Assembly: GCF_036250755.1 (NCBI RefSeq)
Contig: NZ_CP109583.1
Span: forward strand, 62,001-126,000
Direction: 5' to 3'
From: Streptomyces uncialis
GTDB taxonomy: Bacteria; Actinomycetota; Actinomycetes; Streptomycetales; Streptomycetaceae
Length of the DNA: 64,000 bases
This document shows, piece after piece, positions 17,080 to 25,228 of this stretch. The notes beneath the pieces are model-generated. The model was not told where the DNA came from and made no database searches. It worked only from the letters and a program-made list of their open reading frames with translations. The position numbers were made by a program, and so were the translations under genes. Within the stretch, counting starts at the first letter, position 1. Every line of letters starts with the position of its first letter.

Positions 17080-18099
17080 GTGAGATATGTGGTGAAGACA
17101 TCAGTGCTCAGGTGGGTGCGGTATCGGGCTGGACAGCGGGGTGCGGGTGCGGAGCGAGAGGGGAAGGGCCGGTCGGTCCGGGCGCGGGGGTGGGTGCTCG
17201 CGTCGTTCGCGGTGCTGACGGCGGGGCTGCTGGTGTTCCACCGGGCGGTGCCCAACTCGGTCGGGCGGACGGGAAGTCTGCTGGAGTCGTTCCTGCCCTG
17301 GCTCGGCCTGGTGGTCGTGGCGTTGCTCGTGCTGGCCGCGCTGCGCCGTTCGGTGACCGCGCTGGTGGCCTTGGTGCTGCCGGCTGTGGGCTGGACCTGT
17401 CTGTTCGGCGGGCGGCTTCTGCCCGAGGCGGAGGCGGGCCCGTACGACATGGTCGTGGTGCAGCACAATGTGAGCGACGCGAACCGTGACCCGGTCGGCA
17501 CGGCACGCGTGCTGGCCGCCGCCGACGCTGATCTCATCGCGTTGCAGGAGCTGGTTCCTCCGGTGACGGCGGTCTACGAGGAGGCTCTCGCACCGAGGTA
17601 CCCGTACCGCACGGTCCAGGGCACCGTCGGGCTCTGGTCGAAGCATCCGCTCGCGGGTGTTCGCCCGGTGGACATCAAGCCCCGTGGGATCACGGAGGAC
17701 TGGAGTCGCGGGTTGCGGGCTGTGGTCCGCACGCCGCACGGCGACATCGCGGCGTATGTCGCGCATCTGCCCTCGGTCCGTGTCCGGGCGGCGGGCCTCA
17801 TGTCCTCGTGGCGTGACGAAAGCGCTGGTCTGCTGGGCGAGGCCGTCGCCGCCGAGGAGCAGACCAGGGTGATTCTGATGGGTGACCTGAACAGCACGGT
17901 CGACGACCGCGGGTTGGCCCCGCTGACCTCGCGGATGAACGTGGCGAAGCGGGGATTCGCCTTCAGTTTCCCCGCTTCCTTCCCCGTGGCCCGGATCGAC
18001 CAGATCATGGCCCGGTCAGCGACCGTCGGCCGTATCCGTGCCTTGTCCCGCACCGGGAGCGACCATCTTCCGGTCGTCGCCCGGATCACCCTGCGCTGA
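17080..18099 (+). CDS. Membrane-anchored endonuclease/exonuclease/phosphatase family protein
   Basis: A 339-residue protein. Residues about 35-55, 70-87 and 90-107 are hydrophobic, giving three N-terminal membrane segments. The EEP domain starts at 'MVVVQHNVSD' (N ligand), then LIALQEL (catalytic Glu), YVAHLPS, VILMGDLNST (GDLN) and GSDHLPVVARI (SDH). This is the DNase I-like fold, used on nucleic acids or phospho-lipids; the active site would face outward. The GTG at 17080 is the first start in frame. Function is probably an extracellular nuclease or phosphodiesterase. No obvious operon partner. Confidence 0.82.
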   Translation: MRYVVKTSVLRWVRYRAGQRGAGAEREGKGRSVRARGWVLASFAVLTAGLLVFHRAVPNSVGRTGSLLESFLPWLGLVVVALLVLAALRRSVTALVALVLPAVGWTCLFGGRLLPEAEAGPYDMVVVQHNVSDANRDPVGTARVLAAADADLIALQELVPPVTAVYEEALAPRYPYRTVQGTVGLWSKHPLAGVRPVDIKPRGITEDWSRGLRAVVRTPHGDIAAYVAHLPSVRVRAAGLMSSWRDESAGLLGEAVAAEEQTRVILMGDLNSTVDDRGLAPLTSRMNVAKRGFAFSFPASFPVARIDQIMARSATVGRIRALSRTGSDHLPVVARITLR

Positions 18100-18654
18100 G
18101 CCCGGACCACGACTTCGGGCTTGATCGCACACGCGACCCCGTCAGGTGGTCGTCACGTGGACGGTCGCGTACGTCGTTCCGCGCCGCGCTGCCGCCGCAC
18201 ACGGTGAACCGATGCCCTCGGTCGGCGCGTCCGACCACCGGACCCTGCGGCATCGGGTGTCCACACCGCCCGCGTGTGCCCTGACGTGCGCCCACAGCCG
18301 CGTCCCGCACGGCGCCGATGCCGGGCGTACGGCCGGTCCGCGCGCGCCCTGCCGGAGTCGGTACTCGGCGGCGTACCGTGGGAATCACGGCATTTCGCTC
18401 GACGGCAACGAGGCCGGACAGGTAGGGACCGGCGCGCGGGGTGTGGCAAGGGGTGGGCACCCGGGTGCCGGGCGGGGTGAAGCGGCTTCCCGGTCCGGCC
18501 CTGGCATCTCGGTGATCCAGTATCCAACCGGCCTGGTAACAGCGTTGGATATGGCGTAGCGGCGGATGGACGCCGCTCGTCGTGCCCAGCTCCCGAGGGA
18601 CGCGGACCGTGTCAGCCCGGCGGAGCGGGGCCCCTACGTGCGAAGAGGATGACG
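18100..18654. other. Upstream region of the terpenoid operon
   Basis: 555 bases with no supported gene. Near its right end lies an inverted repeat (18521-18551). A weak AGAGG ribosome site stands 6 bases before the ATG at 18655. The region probably carries a long 5' leader or an additional regulator site, but nothing else is clear. Confidence 0.4.
18521..18551. promoter_or_regulatory. Inverted repeat before the terpenoid operon
   Basis: TATCCAAC (18521-18528) and GTTGGATA (18544-18551) are perfect inverted arms 15 bases apart, about 105 bases upstream of the polyprenyl synthase start. The arms are AT-richer than their surroundings. It is a plausible operator or part of the promoter. Confidence 0.45.
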
Positions 18655-19671
18655 ATGACCGAGGCTCGTGACTGCCCGACGATACTGGCCCAGACCGCGA
18701 CCGCCGTCGGACCGCTGCTGCGTTCCCGGGTCTGCCGATTACCTGAGCGCATCCGGCATGTGTGCGGATTGCACTTCGGTTGGTGGACCGAGCACGGTAC
18801 CGCCCGTGACGCCCCTGAGACCCGCAAGCTGCTCCGTCCGGCCCTGACGCTGCTGGCGTGCCAGGCTGTCGGCGGTCCGGCGCGGGCCGCGCATCCGGCG
18901 GCGGTCGCCGTCGAGTTGATCCACAACGCCGGGCTGCTCCATGACGACATCATCGACCAGGACCCCCTGCGGCGGGGACGGCCCGCTCTGTGGGCCACCC
19001 AGGGTGTCCCGGCGGCGATCCTCGCGGGCGACGCCCTGTTCTTCGCCGCCGTGCAGGCCCTCGTAGGTGCCCCGGGGGCGGATGTCTCCGTCCCGGTGCT
19101 GCTGGACACCGTCCAGGTGCTCATCGAGGGCGAGTACCGCGACGTACTCCTGGAGACGGGGGCCGACCGGGAGCACGAGGCACTCCAGGTCGCGGCCGGG
19201 AAGACCGCCGTCCTGCTGGCCTGTGCCTGCGAACTGGGCGCCGCGGCCGGTGGGGCGGACCCCGAACGGGTCCGGCATCTGCGGGCCTTCGGTCACCATC
19301 TGGGCATCGCCTTCCAGTGCGCCGACGACCTCCTGGGTATCTGGGGCGACCCCGGGACCACGGGCAAGCCCGCCCGGTCCGATCTGCGGCACCGGAAGGT
19401 GTCGCTGCCGGTCGCCGCCGCCATGGCTCAGGACTCCCCACCGGCCCGGCACCTGCGGGAGCTCTACCGGGCGCGCACGCCGCTCGGCGACGACGACTGT
19501 GCACGCGCCGCGGATCTGATCGAGCAGACCGGCGCCCGGGAGGCGACCGAGCGGCGTGCCCTCGACCATGTCGCCGACGCGCTGCGCCATCTCGACCGCG
19601 CCGACCCCTCCCCCGTACCGGCCGCCGAACTCAGCTCCCTCGCCCACCTGGTCGTGCACCGCGACCGCTGA
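18655..19671 (+). CDS. Polyprenyl diphosphate synthase with a TTA codon
   Basis: A 338-residue trans-isoprenyl diphosphate synthase. The first Asp-rich motif is LLHDDIIDQDPLRRGRP (DD at 97-98, D101); the second is QCADDLLGIWGDPGTTGKP (DD at 224-225), the DDLLGIWGD form found in actinobacterial synthases of terpenoid loci. The chain length (GPP, FPP or GGPP) cannot be fixed from sequence. Codon 29 is TTA (18739-18741), which would make translation depend on the bldA tRNA. The ATG at 18655 is chosen over 18649 because AGAGG is then 6 bases away. It supplies the substrate for the terpene synthase 100 bases downstream. Confidence 0.9.
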   Translation: MTEARDCPTILAQTATAVGPLLRSRVCRLPERIRHVCGLHFGWWTEHGTARDAPETRKLLRPALTLLACQAVGGPARAAHPAAVAVELIHNAGLLHDDIIDQDPLRRGRPALWATQGVPAAILAGDALFFAAVQALVGAPGADVSVPVLLDTVQVLIEGEYRDVLLETGADREHEALQVAAGKTAVLLACACELGAAAGGADPERVRHLRAFGHHLGIAFQCADDLLGIWGDPGTTGKPARSDLRHRKVSLPVAAAMAQDSPPARHLRELYRARTPLGDDDCARAADLIEQTGAREATERRALDHVADALRHLDRADPSPVPAAELSSLAHLVVHRDR

Positions 19672-19771
19672 CGGCCCGCCCTGGTGAAGCGGCGCGGCCG
19701 ACGCGCCCGCTCACCTCCCCGAGCGGCCCGGACCGGCGAACCCCACCCCTGCGACCGAGGAGGCGCACTCG

Positions 19772-20959
19772 ATGACCCACTACACCCTCCCTCCGCTGTA
19801 CTCGCCGGTCCGGCCCGAACTCCACCCGGACGCCGAGCTGATCCAGGACCGGACGACGCGGTGGATGCGGACGACAGGCCTGTGCGCCACTCCGGAGGCG
19901 GAACGCGCCGTCGGCAATGTCATGGCCGGGGACATGGCCGCCCGCTGGTCTCCCCGACAGCCTCGGGAACGGGTGCAGTGGGTCAGCGACTTCTGGTGCC
20001 TGGGGGCGGTGCTGGACGATCAGCGTCTCGAAGCGGGCGACGGTTCCCCGGCCGTCGTGGGACCGTTCATCGGTGAGCTGTGGCCCGTCATCTCCGACCA
20101 CCGCGGCCACCGTCCCACCGACGCCGATCCGCCCGTTCTGCGCGGGGTGTACGACATCACCCGCCGGGCCTACGAGCTGTCCACCCCGATGCAGGCCGAC
20201 CGTTATGTCGCGGGGTTCGGCGCGTGGCTGCTGGGTGTGCTCCGCGACGACGCCCGCTGGGACCGGCTCGGTCTGGGCGACTTCCTCCGGTACCGCTTCG
20301 GGGCCGTCGCCGCCCAGCTGATGCTGGACGTCGCGAACGTCGCCTGCGTCACCGCCGTTCCGGCGGCCGCCTGGCACGATCCGAAGACGGTCGCCGCCGG
20401 GCGGGCGGCCATGATGACCGCCGCGCTCGACAACGACATGGTCTCCTACGGCAAGGAACACCTCCGCGCCCGGGTGACCGGGGTGTGGCCGGGCCCCAAC
20501 GTCGTCCGCTTCCTGGAGCTCAACGGTCACAGCGTTCAGGACGCGTTCGCCCGCACCGCCGAGATCCGCAACGGCCTGATGTGCCTGTGGCGGCATCTGC
20601 TCGCCGAACTGCTGCCGGCCGCCGATCCCGCGACCGCCGCGTATCTGCGCGGACTCGATCTGCTCGTGGCCGGCAATCTCCGTCACCATCTCACCTCCAG
20701 CCGCTACCACAACCCCGACGGCCGCCACCCGCACGCCGTCACCTTCAGCGCCTCCTTCACCGAGCGTTGCCCGGTCACAGATCACCGCCCGCCGACGGCC
20801 GCCCTCGCCTGGTGGTGGCGGCAACGAGAAGCCCCGTTCCACAGCACGGCACCGGCGGACCCCGCTCCGCCCGGGCCGGGGGACGATCCGTGCGACCCCG
20901 TCCCGCCGGACGCCCCCGCGAAGGACGGCCCGGCGACCGTCCGGAGGAGAGACCCATGA
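19772..20959 (+). CDS. Class I terpene synthase
   Basis: A 395-residue ionisation-type terpene cyclase. The Asp-rich motif is LDDQRLE (D82, D83, E87), and the NSE triad is complete as NDMVSYGKE (N221, S225, E229). R175 sits where the pyrophosphate-sensor Arg is expected and the conserved RY pair is R311-Y312. An extra Pro/Asp-rich tail of about 50 residues follows. The product is unknown; with a dedicated prenyl synthase a diterpene or sesquiterpene is likely. CGAGGAGG precedes the ATG by 8 bases. The stop overlaps the P450 start (ATGA, 20956-20959), so cyclisation and oxidation are coupled. Confidence 0.92.
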   Translation: MTHYTLPPLYSPVRPELHPDAELIQDRTTRWMRTTGLCATPEAERAVGNVMAGDMAARWSPRQPRERVQWVSDFWCLGAVLDDQRLEAGDGSPAVVGPFIGELWPVISDHRGHRPTDADPPVLRGVYDITRRAYELSTPMQADRYVAGFGAWLLGVLRDDARWDRLGLGDFLRYRFGAVAAQLMLDVANVACVTAVPAAAWHDPKTVAAGRAAMMTAALDNDMVSYGKEHLRARVTGVWPGPNVVRFLELNGHSVQDAFARTAEIRNGLMCLWRHLLAELLPAADPATAAYLRGLDLLVAGNLRHHLTSSRYHNPDGRHPHAVTFSASFTERCPVTDHRPPTAALAWWWRQREAPFHSTAPADPAPPGPGDDPCDPVPPDAPAKDGPATVRRRDP

Positions 20960-22290
20960 CCGTCACGCGTGCGACCGCCCCCGTACCGGTGGCGCCCTGG
21001 GGTCTGCCTCTCGTGGGCCATGTCCCCGCACTCGTCCGCGCTCCCGCGCGCTGGCTCGCGGCCTGCCGCACCACCGGTGCCGTCACCGAGGTACGCCTCG
21101 GGTCACGCCGCGCCTATCTGCTCTCCGCGCCCGAACTCGTCCACGAGGTGCTCGTCGGCCAAGGCGCCCGCTTCGACAAGGGCGGTCCGCTGTTCGACCG
21201 GATCCGGGAGGTCGGTGGCAACGGTCTGGCCACCGCCCCCCACGAGGAGCACCGCCGTCAGCGCCGACTGATCCAACCGGCCTTCGCACCGGCGCACATC
21301 GCCGCCTACACCGAGGCCATGCGGGAGGAGAGCGCAGCGCTGACCGCGCGCTGGAGTGCCCGGGGCAGGATCTGCGCACTGACCGAGATGCATCGGCTCT
21401 CCGTCGGCGTCTTCACCCGCGTCCTGCTGCCCGGCGCCGACATCACCGACCCCGTACGGCTCGCGGAGCAGACCAGATCACTCTCGGACGGGATCGCCGC
21501 CCGCGCCCTGTTCCCCTGGTACGACCGCCTGCCCGTCCCCGCGAACCGGCGCTTCCGGCTCGCCCGCCGCCAGATCCTCGACGCCGCCGACGACACCGTC
21601 CGCGCCGCCCGGTCCCGTCCGGACCACAGCAGGCTGATGACCGCCCTGCTCGGTCCCGACGCCGACGGCGAGGGCTTCACCGACGGCGAACTGCGCGACC
21701 AGGTCGTCATCCTGCTCGCCGGTGGCACCGAGACCACCGCGAACACCCTCGCCTGGGCCTTCCACCTCCTCGCCCGCCACCCGACCGTCGAAAGCCGCCT
21801 CGCCGACGAGCTGGACGGTGTGCTCCACGGCCGTCTCGCGACCCCCGACGACTTCTCCGCCCTGCCCTTCACCCGTGATGTCGTCCTGGAGACGATGCGT
21901 GTACGGCCGGTGGTCTGGCTGCTGACCCGCAGCAGCACGACCGAGGTGGAGCTGGGCGGCCACCGCTTCGCCGCCGGCTCGGACTTCGTGGTCAGCCCCT
22001 ATCAGCTCCAGCACGATCCGGCTGTCTTCGCCCGCCCCGATTCCTTCGACCCGGACCGCTGGTCCGCCCCGGCCACCCCGGCCCTGCGTCAGGCGTGCAT
22101 CCCCTTCGGGGCGGGTCGCCGCAAGTGCGTCGGCGACACCTTCGCGCTGGCCGAGATCACGATCGCCCTTTCGGCGATCGTCCCCCACTGGAGCCTCCGG
22201 CCGGTCAGGACCGCCCGTCCGCCCCGGCCGCGCTTCCGGACGACGCTCGCCCCGAACCGTCTGCCGATGACGACCGTCCCCCGCCGTTGA
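20956..22290 (+). CDS. Cytochrome P450 of the terpenoid operon
   Basis: A 444-residue soluble P450. The I-helix oxygen-binding motif is LAGGTETTANT (around 255), the K-helix ExxR is ETMR, and the heme loop is FGAGRRKCVG with Cys391. HRRQRRLIQPAF near residue 97 is shared with pentalenene oxygenase-like P450s that act on terpene hydrocarbons. Its ATG overlaps the terpene synthase stop, so it very likely oxidises the cyclised product. No ferredoxin or reductase gene is nearby; electrons would come from elsewhere. Confidence 0.92.
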   Translation: MTVTRATAPVPVAPWGLPLVGHVPALVRAPARWLAACRTTGAVTEVRLGSRRAYLLSAPELVHEVLVGQGARFDKGGPLFDRIREVGGNGLATAPHEEHRRQRRLIQPAFAPAHIAAYTEAMREESAALTARWSARGRICALTEMHRLSVGVFTRVLLPGADITDPVRLAEQTRSLSDGIAARALFPWYDRLPVPANRRFRLARRQILDAADDTVRAARSRPDHSRLMTALLGPDADGEGFTDGELRDQVVILLAGGTETTANTLAWAFHLLARHPTVESRLADELDGVLHGRLATPDDFSALPFTRDVVLETMRVRPVVWLLTRSSTTEVELGGHRFAAGSDFVVSPYQLQHDPAVFARPDSFDPDRWSAPATPALRQACIPFGAGRRKCVGDTFALAEITIALSAIVPHWSLRPVRTARPPRPRFRTTLAPNRLPMTTVPRR

Positions 22291-22307
22291 GCCCTGCCAC
22301 CGGGCTC
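22289..22307. terminator. Small hairpin between the convergent P450 genes
   Basis: GAGCCC (22289-22294) pairs with GGGCTC (22302-22307) around a 7-base loop; further GC pairing is possible. It lies in the 36-base gap between two converging genes and may stop both transcripts. Confidence 0.45.
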
Positions 22308-22326
22308 CGCGGCGGGGCCCCTGTCT

Positions 22327-23676
22327 CTACGGCTGCTCCCGGGCGGTGACGCGCAGTCGGAGGCGTCGGGGGACGACCGCTCCGCCCAGCACGGCGCGGG
22401 CGGGCCGTTCGGTGACGGGGCTGATCTCCCAGTCGGTGAGGAGGGCGGCGAGGGTGGCCGTGGCGGCCTGTTGGGTGTAGCGGTCGCCGATGCATCGGCG
22501 CGGGCCCGCTCCGTAGGGGATGTAGGTGGTGCGGTCCGGGCGTCGACCGGCCCAGCGGCCGGGGTCGAAGGCGGTCGGGTCGGGGTGGTGAACCGGGTTC
22601 CAGTGGTGCGTGTAGGGGCTGATGGCAAGCTGCGTCCCGGCGGGCAGACGGGTGCCGCCGAGGTCGGCGTCCGTGGTGAGGACACGGGTCAGCAGCCAGA
22701 TCGGGGTGTGGAGACGGAGCGTCTCGGTGACCACCCGGTCGGCCAGGGAAGGCTCCTCGCGGTCGGCGGCCGTCGGGGGACCGGCCGGGAGCCCCTGGGC
22801 GAGGTCGGTGTGGAGCCGCCGCTGGGTCCCGGGGTGGCGGGCGAGTTCGTAGAGCGTCCAGGCGAGCAGTCCGGCGAGGGTCTCCGTACCGGCCAGGAAG
22901 AAGGTGATCACCTGGTCGGTGACCTCCCGGTCGGTCAGCGGCCGGGGTCCGTCGCCCCCCGGGTCGGGGTCCGGGGCCAGCAGCAGCCCGGAGAGCAGGT
23001 CCTGATGGTCGGCCGGATCGGCGCGGCGGGCGGCGACGACATCGTCCACCGTCCGCCGGAGCCGGGTCAGGGCCCGGTGGTAGCGCGGGGTGCCGGGGGT
23101 GGGCACACGGCTCAGCGCCCGGGGCGTGAGGAGTCGGCGGAGCAGGCCGTTGACGACGAGGGAGACGTCCTCGGTGACCTGGCGGGCGGTTTCGGCGGGC
23201 AGTCGGGCGCTGAACATCGTCCGGGCGACGGCCTGGCAGGTGATCGCCATCATCGTCCGCTTGACGTCGATGACCTGACCGTCCTTCCACGGCGCCGAGA
23301 CCTCCCGTACCGCGGTCGTGACGGCGGGTACGTAGGCGGGGAGCCGGGTGTGGTGGAAGGCGGGCTGGCACAGCCGGCGCTGGCGCCGGTGCCTGCTGTG
23401 GGGGCAGGTGCCCAGCCCCTCACCGACGACCTCTCCGACGCGGTCCGAGTACGGTCCCCCCTTGTCGAAGACACGGTCGTCGGCGAACACCGCCTGGGTC
23501 AGGGTCGCGTCGCAGACCAGGACCATCCGGTGCGGGCCGAGCCGGAGCCGGACGAGGCCCCCCTGCGCGGACACGGAGGCGAGGAAGCGCTGGGGGTCCC
23601 GCAGCAGCGCGACCGTGTGTCCCAGCAGCGGCAGACGGCCCGGGGCCGGAGGGAGGTCGGAGAGATCGGCACTCAT
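22327..23676 (-). CDS. Cytochrome P450, convergent partner
   Basis: A 449-residue P450. Motifs are FFLAGTETLAGLLAW (I-helix), ETLR (ExxR) and the heme loop YGAGPRRCIG with Cys395. It shares the HRRQRRLCQPAFHHTRLPAYV segment and overall design with the P450 on the other strand, so the two probably derive from the same subgroup and may act one after the other on the terpene skeleton. It has its own promoter, read towards the operon. No electron-transfer partner is next to it. Confidence 0.9.
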   Translation of the reverse strand: MSADLSDLPPAPGRLPLLGHTVALLRDPQRFLASVSAQGGLVRLRLGPHRMVLVCDATLTQAVFADDRVFDKGGPYSDRVGEVVGEGLGTCPHSRHRRQRRLCQPAFHHTRLPAYVPAVTTAVREVSAPWKDGQVIDVKRTMMAITCQAVARTMFSARLPAETARQVTEDVSLVVNGLLRRLLTPRALSRVPTPGTPRYHRALTRLRRTVDDVVAARRADPADHQDLLSGLLLAPDPDPGGDGPRPLTDREVTDQVITFFLAGTETLAGLLAWTLYELARHPGTQRRLHTDLAQGLPAGPPTAADREEPSLADRVVTETLRLHTPIWLLTRVLTTDADLGGTRLPAGTQLAISPYTHHWNPVHHPDPTAFDPGRWAGRRPDRTTYIPYGAGPRRCIGDRYTQQAATATLAALLTDWEISPVTERPARAVLGGAVVPRRLRLRVTAREQP

Positions 23677-23909
23677 GTCGCGTCCTTGTCGTGTACCTCG
23701 GTGGGCGGGCGCATCGGGCTCGGCGGGGCGGCCTGCTCACACGACCGCTTGCGGGCCCGGGATCGCGGCCGGGGCCGCCCGTGTGTCCCTCGGTACGCCG
23801 TCGGCGACAGCACGACGACCGCCGAGGGGACGCACATCCCGACGTGGGCACCCTTTTACGGATATCCGGTGACTGACATCCTGTCCGTTATCCGGGGGGC
23901 GGAACCTGA
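23677..23909. other. Upstream region of the second P450
   Basis: About 230 bases with no gene. It contains CGGATATCCG, a perfect 10-bp palindrome at 23858-23867, followed by CCGTTATCCGG, so a half-related site recurs 17 bases further on. It should hold the P450 promoter. Confidence 0.35.
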
Positions 23910-24290
23910 GGACGCGGGTCCTTGTCGGATTCCTCCCGGGGCACGGCGGCGAGGGCCGGCTCCCCCACCGATCAGTTCTTCGCCCAGCAGGAGGACGACC
24001 GTCCGGCCCGGGCGATCGCGCGTGTCCTGACCCGCCCGGAGCTGACCGAGGCGCAGCCCACGGACTGACTTGCACCCATCGAGGCGGACTTCGCCGCCGA
24101 CCGGATGCCGGGTGTGCCCACCACGGCGGCGCACACATCCAACTCGATGAGGACGCTTCGGACGCTGTATGTCCTGGCAGATGTCGGCGTCGTTACGGAG
24201 CGGGGCGGGCCGGTGGTACGGCCGCGGCACGCCGAGGCGCTGAGGCGGCGGCTGGCGGAGGTGCTGAGCCTGGTGTTCCCGTCGTACTGA
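23910..24290 (+). pseudogene. Coding-like frame interrupted by a TGA
   Basis: One frame keeps the strong G/C third-position bias of real genes from about 23922 (TTG) to the stop at 24290, but has TGA at 24066-24068. The first part reads DQFFAQQEDDRPARAIARVLTRPEL; the second reads PIEADFAADRMPG and RTLRTLYVLADVGVV. No family is recognised. It looks like a decayed gene next to the terpenoid locus, or two short genes (TTG 23922-24068; ATG 24105-24290). Confidence 0.4.
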
Positions 24291-24292
24291 GC

Positions 24293-24386
24293 CCGTCTTC
24301 GTCGGCGTCGGCGGGGACGGTTCCGGCGGCAGCCCGTGCGTCCGTGTACCGCCGGTCCGGCACCGTCTTCGTCGGCGTCGGCGGGG
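24293..24386. repeat. Direct repeat of 24 bp, 70 bp apart
   Basis: An identical 24-base sequence starting CCGTCTTCGTCGG and ending TCGGCGGGG occurs at 24293-24316 and 24363-24386. It lies just after the decayed frame and before the TetR gene; it may mark a past rearrangement. Confidence 0.8.
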
Positions 24387-24530
24387 CTGCTGCCGGGTAG
24401 GGACGGCGGCCCTATGCGGTGTCGGACGCATGGCATGGACGGCGACGCCACCGCCCCGGACCACTCTGCCCGGCCACCGGTACCGCGAGCCGTGCCACAA
24501 GCCTCGCGTTGCGGAGTGCCGCCTTGTGGG

Positions 24531-25166
24531 TCACCGACCGGGCCGGGCGCGTCGGCAGGTTCCGGTGAACACGCGGCCGAGTTGCTCGTCCAGCGCGGTG
24601 AGGATCGCCGGTTTCGGTGTGCCGTCGGGGTCGATGTGCGCGTGCAGGGCGAGCCCTTCGGTGAACGCGACGACGCGCAGGGCCTGGTCGGCGGCGTCGA
24701 TCCCCTGGGCGACCTCGCCGCATGCCGTGCCGTTGCTGATGGCCTGGGCGACGCGTGAGCGGATGCCCACGAGGGTCTCCCGCTGGACGGTGGCGAGGCG
24801 GGCGTTGTGCGCGGCCTGGTCCGCGAAGGCGAGACGGACCAGGAACTCGGCGCGGCGGACGTCGTCCAGCGGGACGAGTTCGGCCAGCGCCTGCCGCAGC
24901 ATGTCGGCGATGGTGCGGTCCTCGCCCTCGCCCCGGTTCACCAGCTCGTCCACCCGTGCGGTGAAGCGCGCGTTGACGCGGGTGAACGTGGCCAGCAGCA
25001 TCTCGTCCTTCGCCGTGAAGTAGTGCTGCACCAGGCCGACGGACATGCCCGCTTCCGCGGCGGTCCGCGCGACGGTCACGGCGGTGAGGCCGTGCCGCAC
25101 GACAAGGCGTTGGACGGCGTCGGTGATCTGCCCTTGTCGGGCGTCATGGTCTGCGACTCTCGGCAC
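24531..25166 (-). CDS. TetR family transcriptional regulator
   Basis: A 211-residue regulator. The N-terminal HTH is 'GLTAVTVARTAAEAGMSVGLVQHYFTAKDEML', typical of TetR/AcrR proteins; the C-terminal domain is all-helical and would bind a small ligand. The GTG at 25166 has no ribosome site and the transcript may be leaderless. It is divergent from the secreted serine hydrolase, with an 18-bp near-palindrome (25187-25204) between them, so it most likely represses both itself and that gene. Confidence 0.87.
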   Translation of the reverse strand: MPRVADHDARQGQITDAVQRLVVRHGLTAVTVARTAAEAGMSVGLVQHYFTAKDEMLLATFTRVNARFTARVDELVNRGEGEDRTIADMLRQALAELVPLDDVRRAEFLVRLAFADQAAHNARLATVQRETLVGIRSRVAQAISNGTACGEVAQGIDAADQALRVVAFTEGLALHAHIDPDGTPKPAILTALDEQLGRVFTGTCRRARPGR

Positions 25167-25186
25167 CTGAGAACGGTATCGCGCGC

Positions 25187-25204
25187 TATAACCGTACGGT
25201 CATA
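25187..25204. promoter_or_regulatory. Candidate TetR operator
   Basis: TATAACCGTACGGTCATA is symmetrical in 16 of 18 bases around the perfect core ACCGTACGGT (25191-25200). It lies between the divergent TetR and serine hydrolase genes. Confidence 0.65.
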
Positions 25205-25228
25205 TTGCTAGGGGAGAGGGTCTTTGCC

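Noticed and set aside
20080..20955. Plus-strand frame in phase with the first P450
   Set aside because: It overlaps the terpene synthase in another frame and is arginine-rich; the P450 starts at its own ATG overlapping the cyclase stop.
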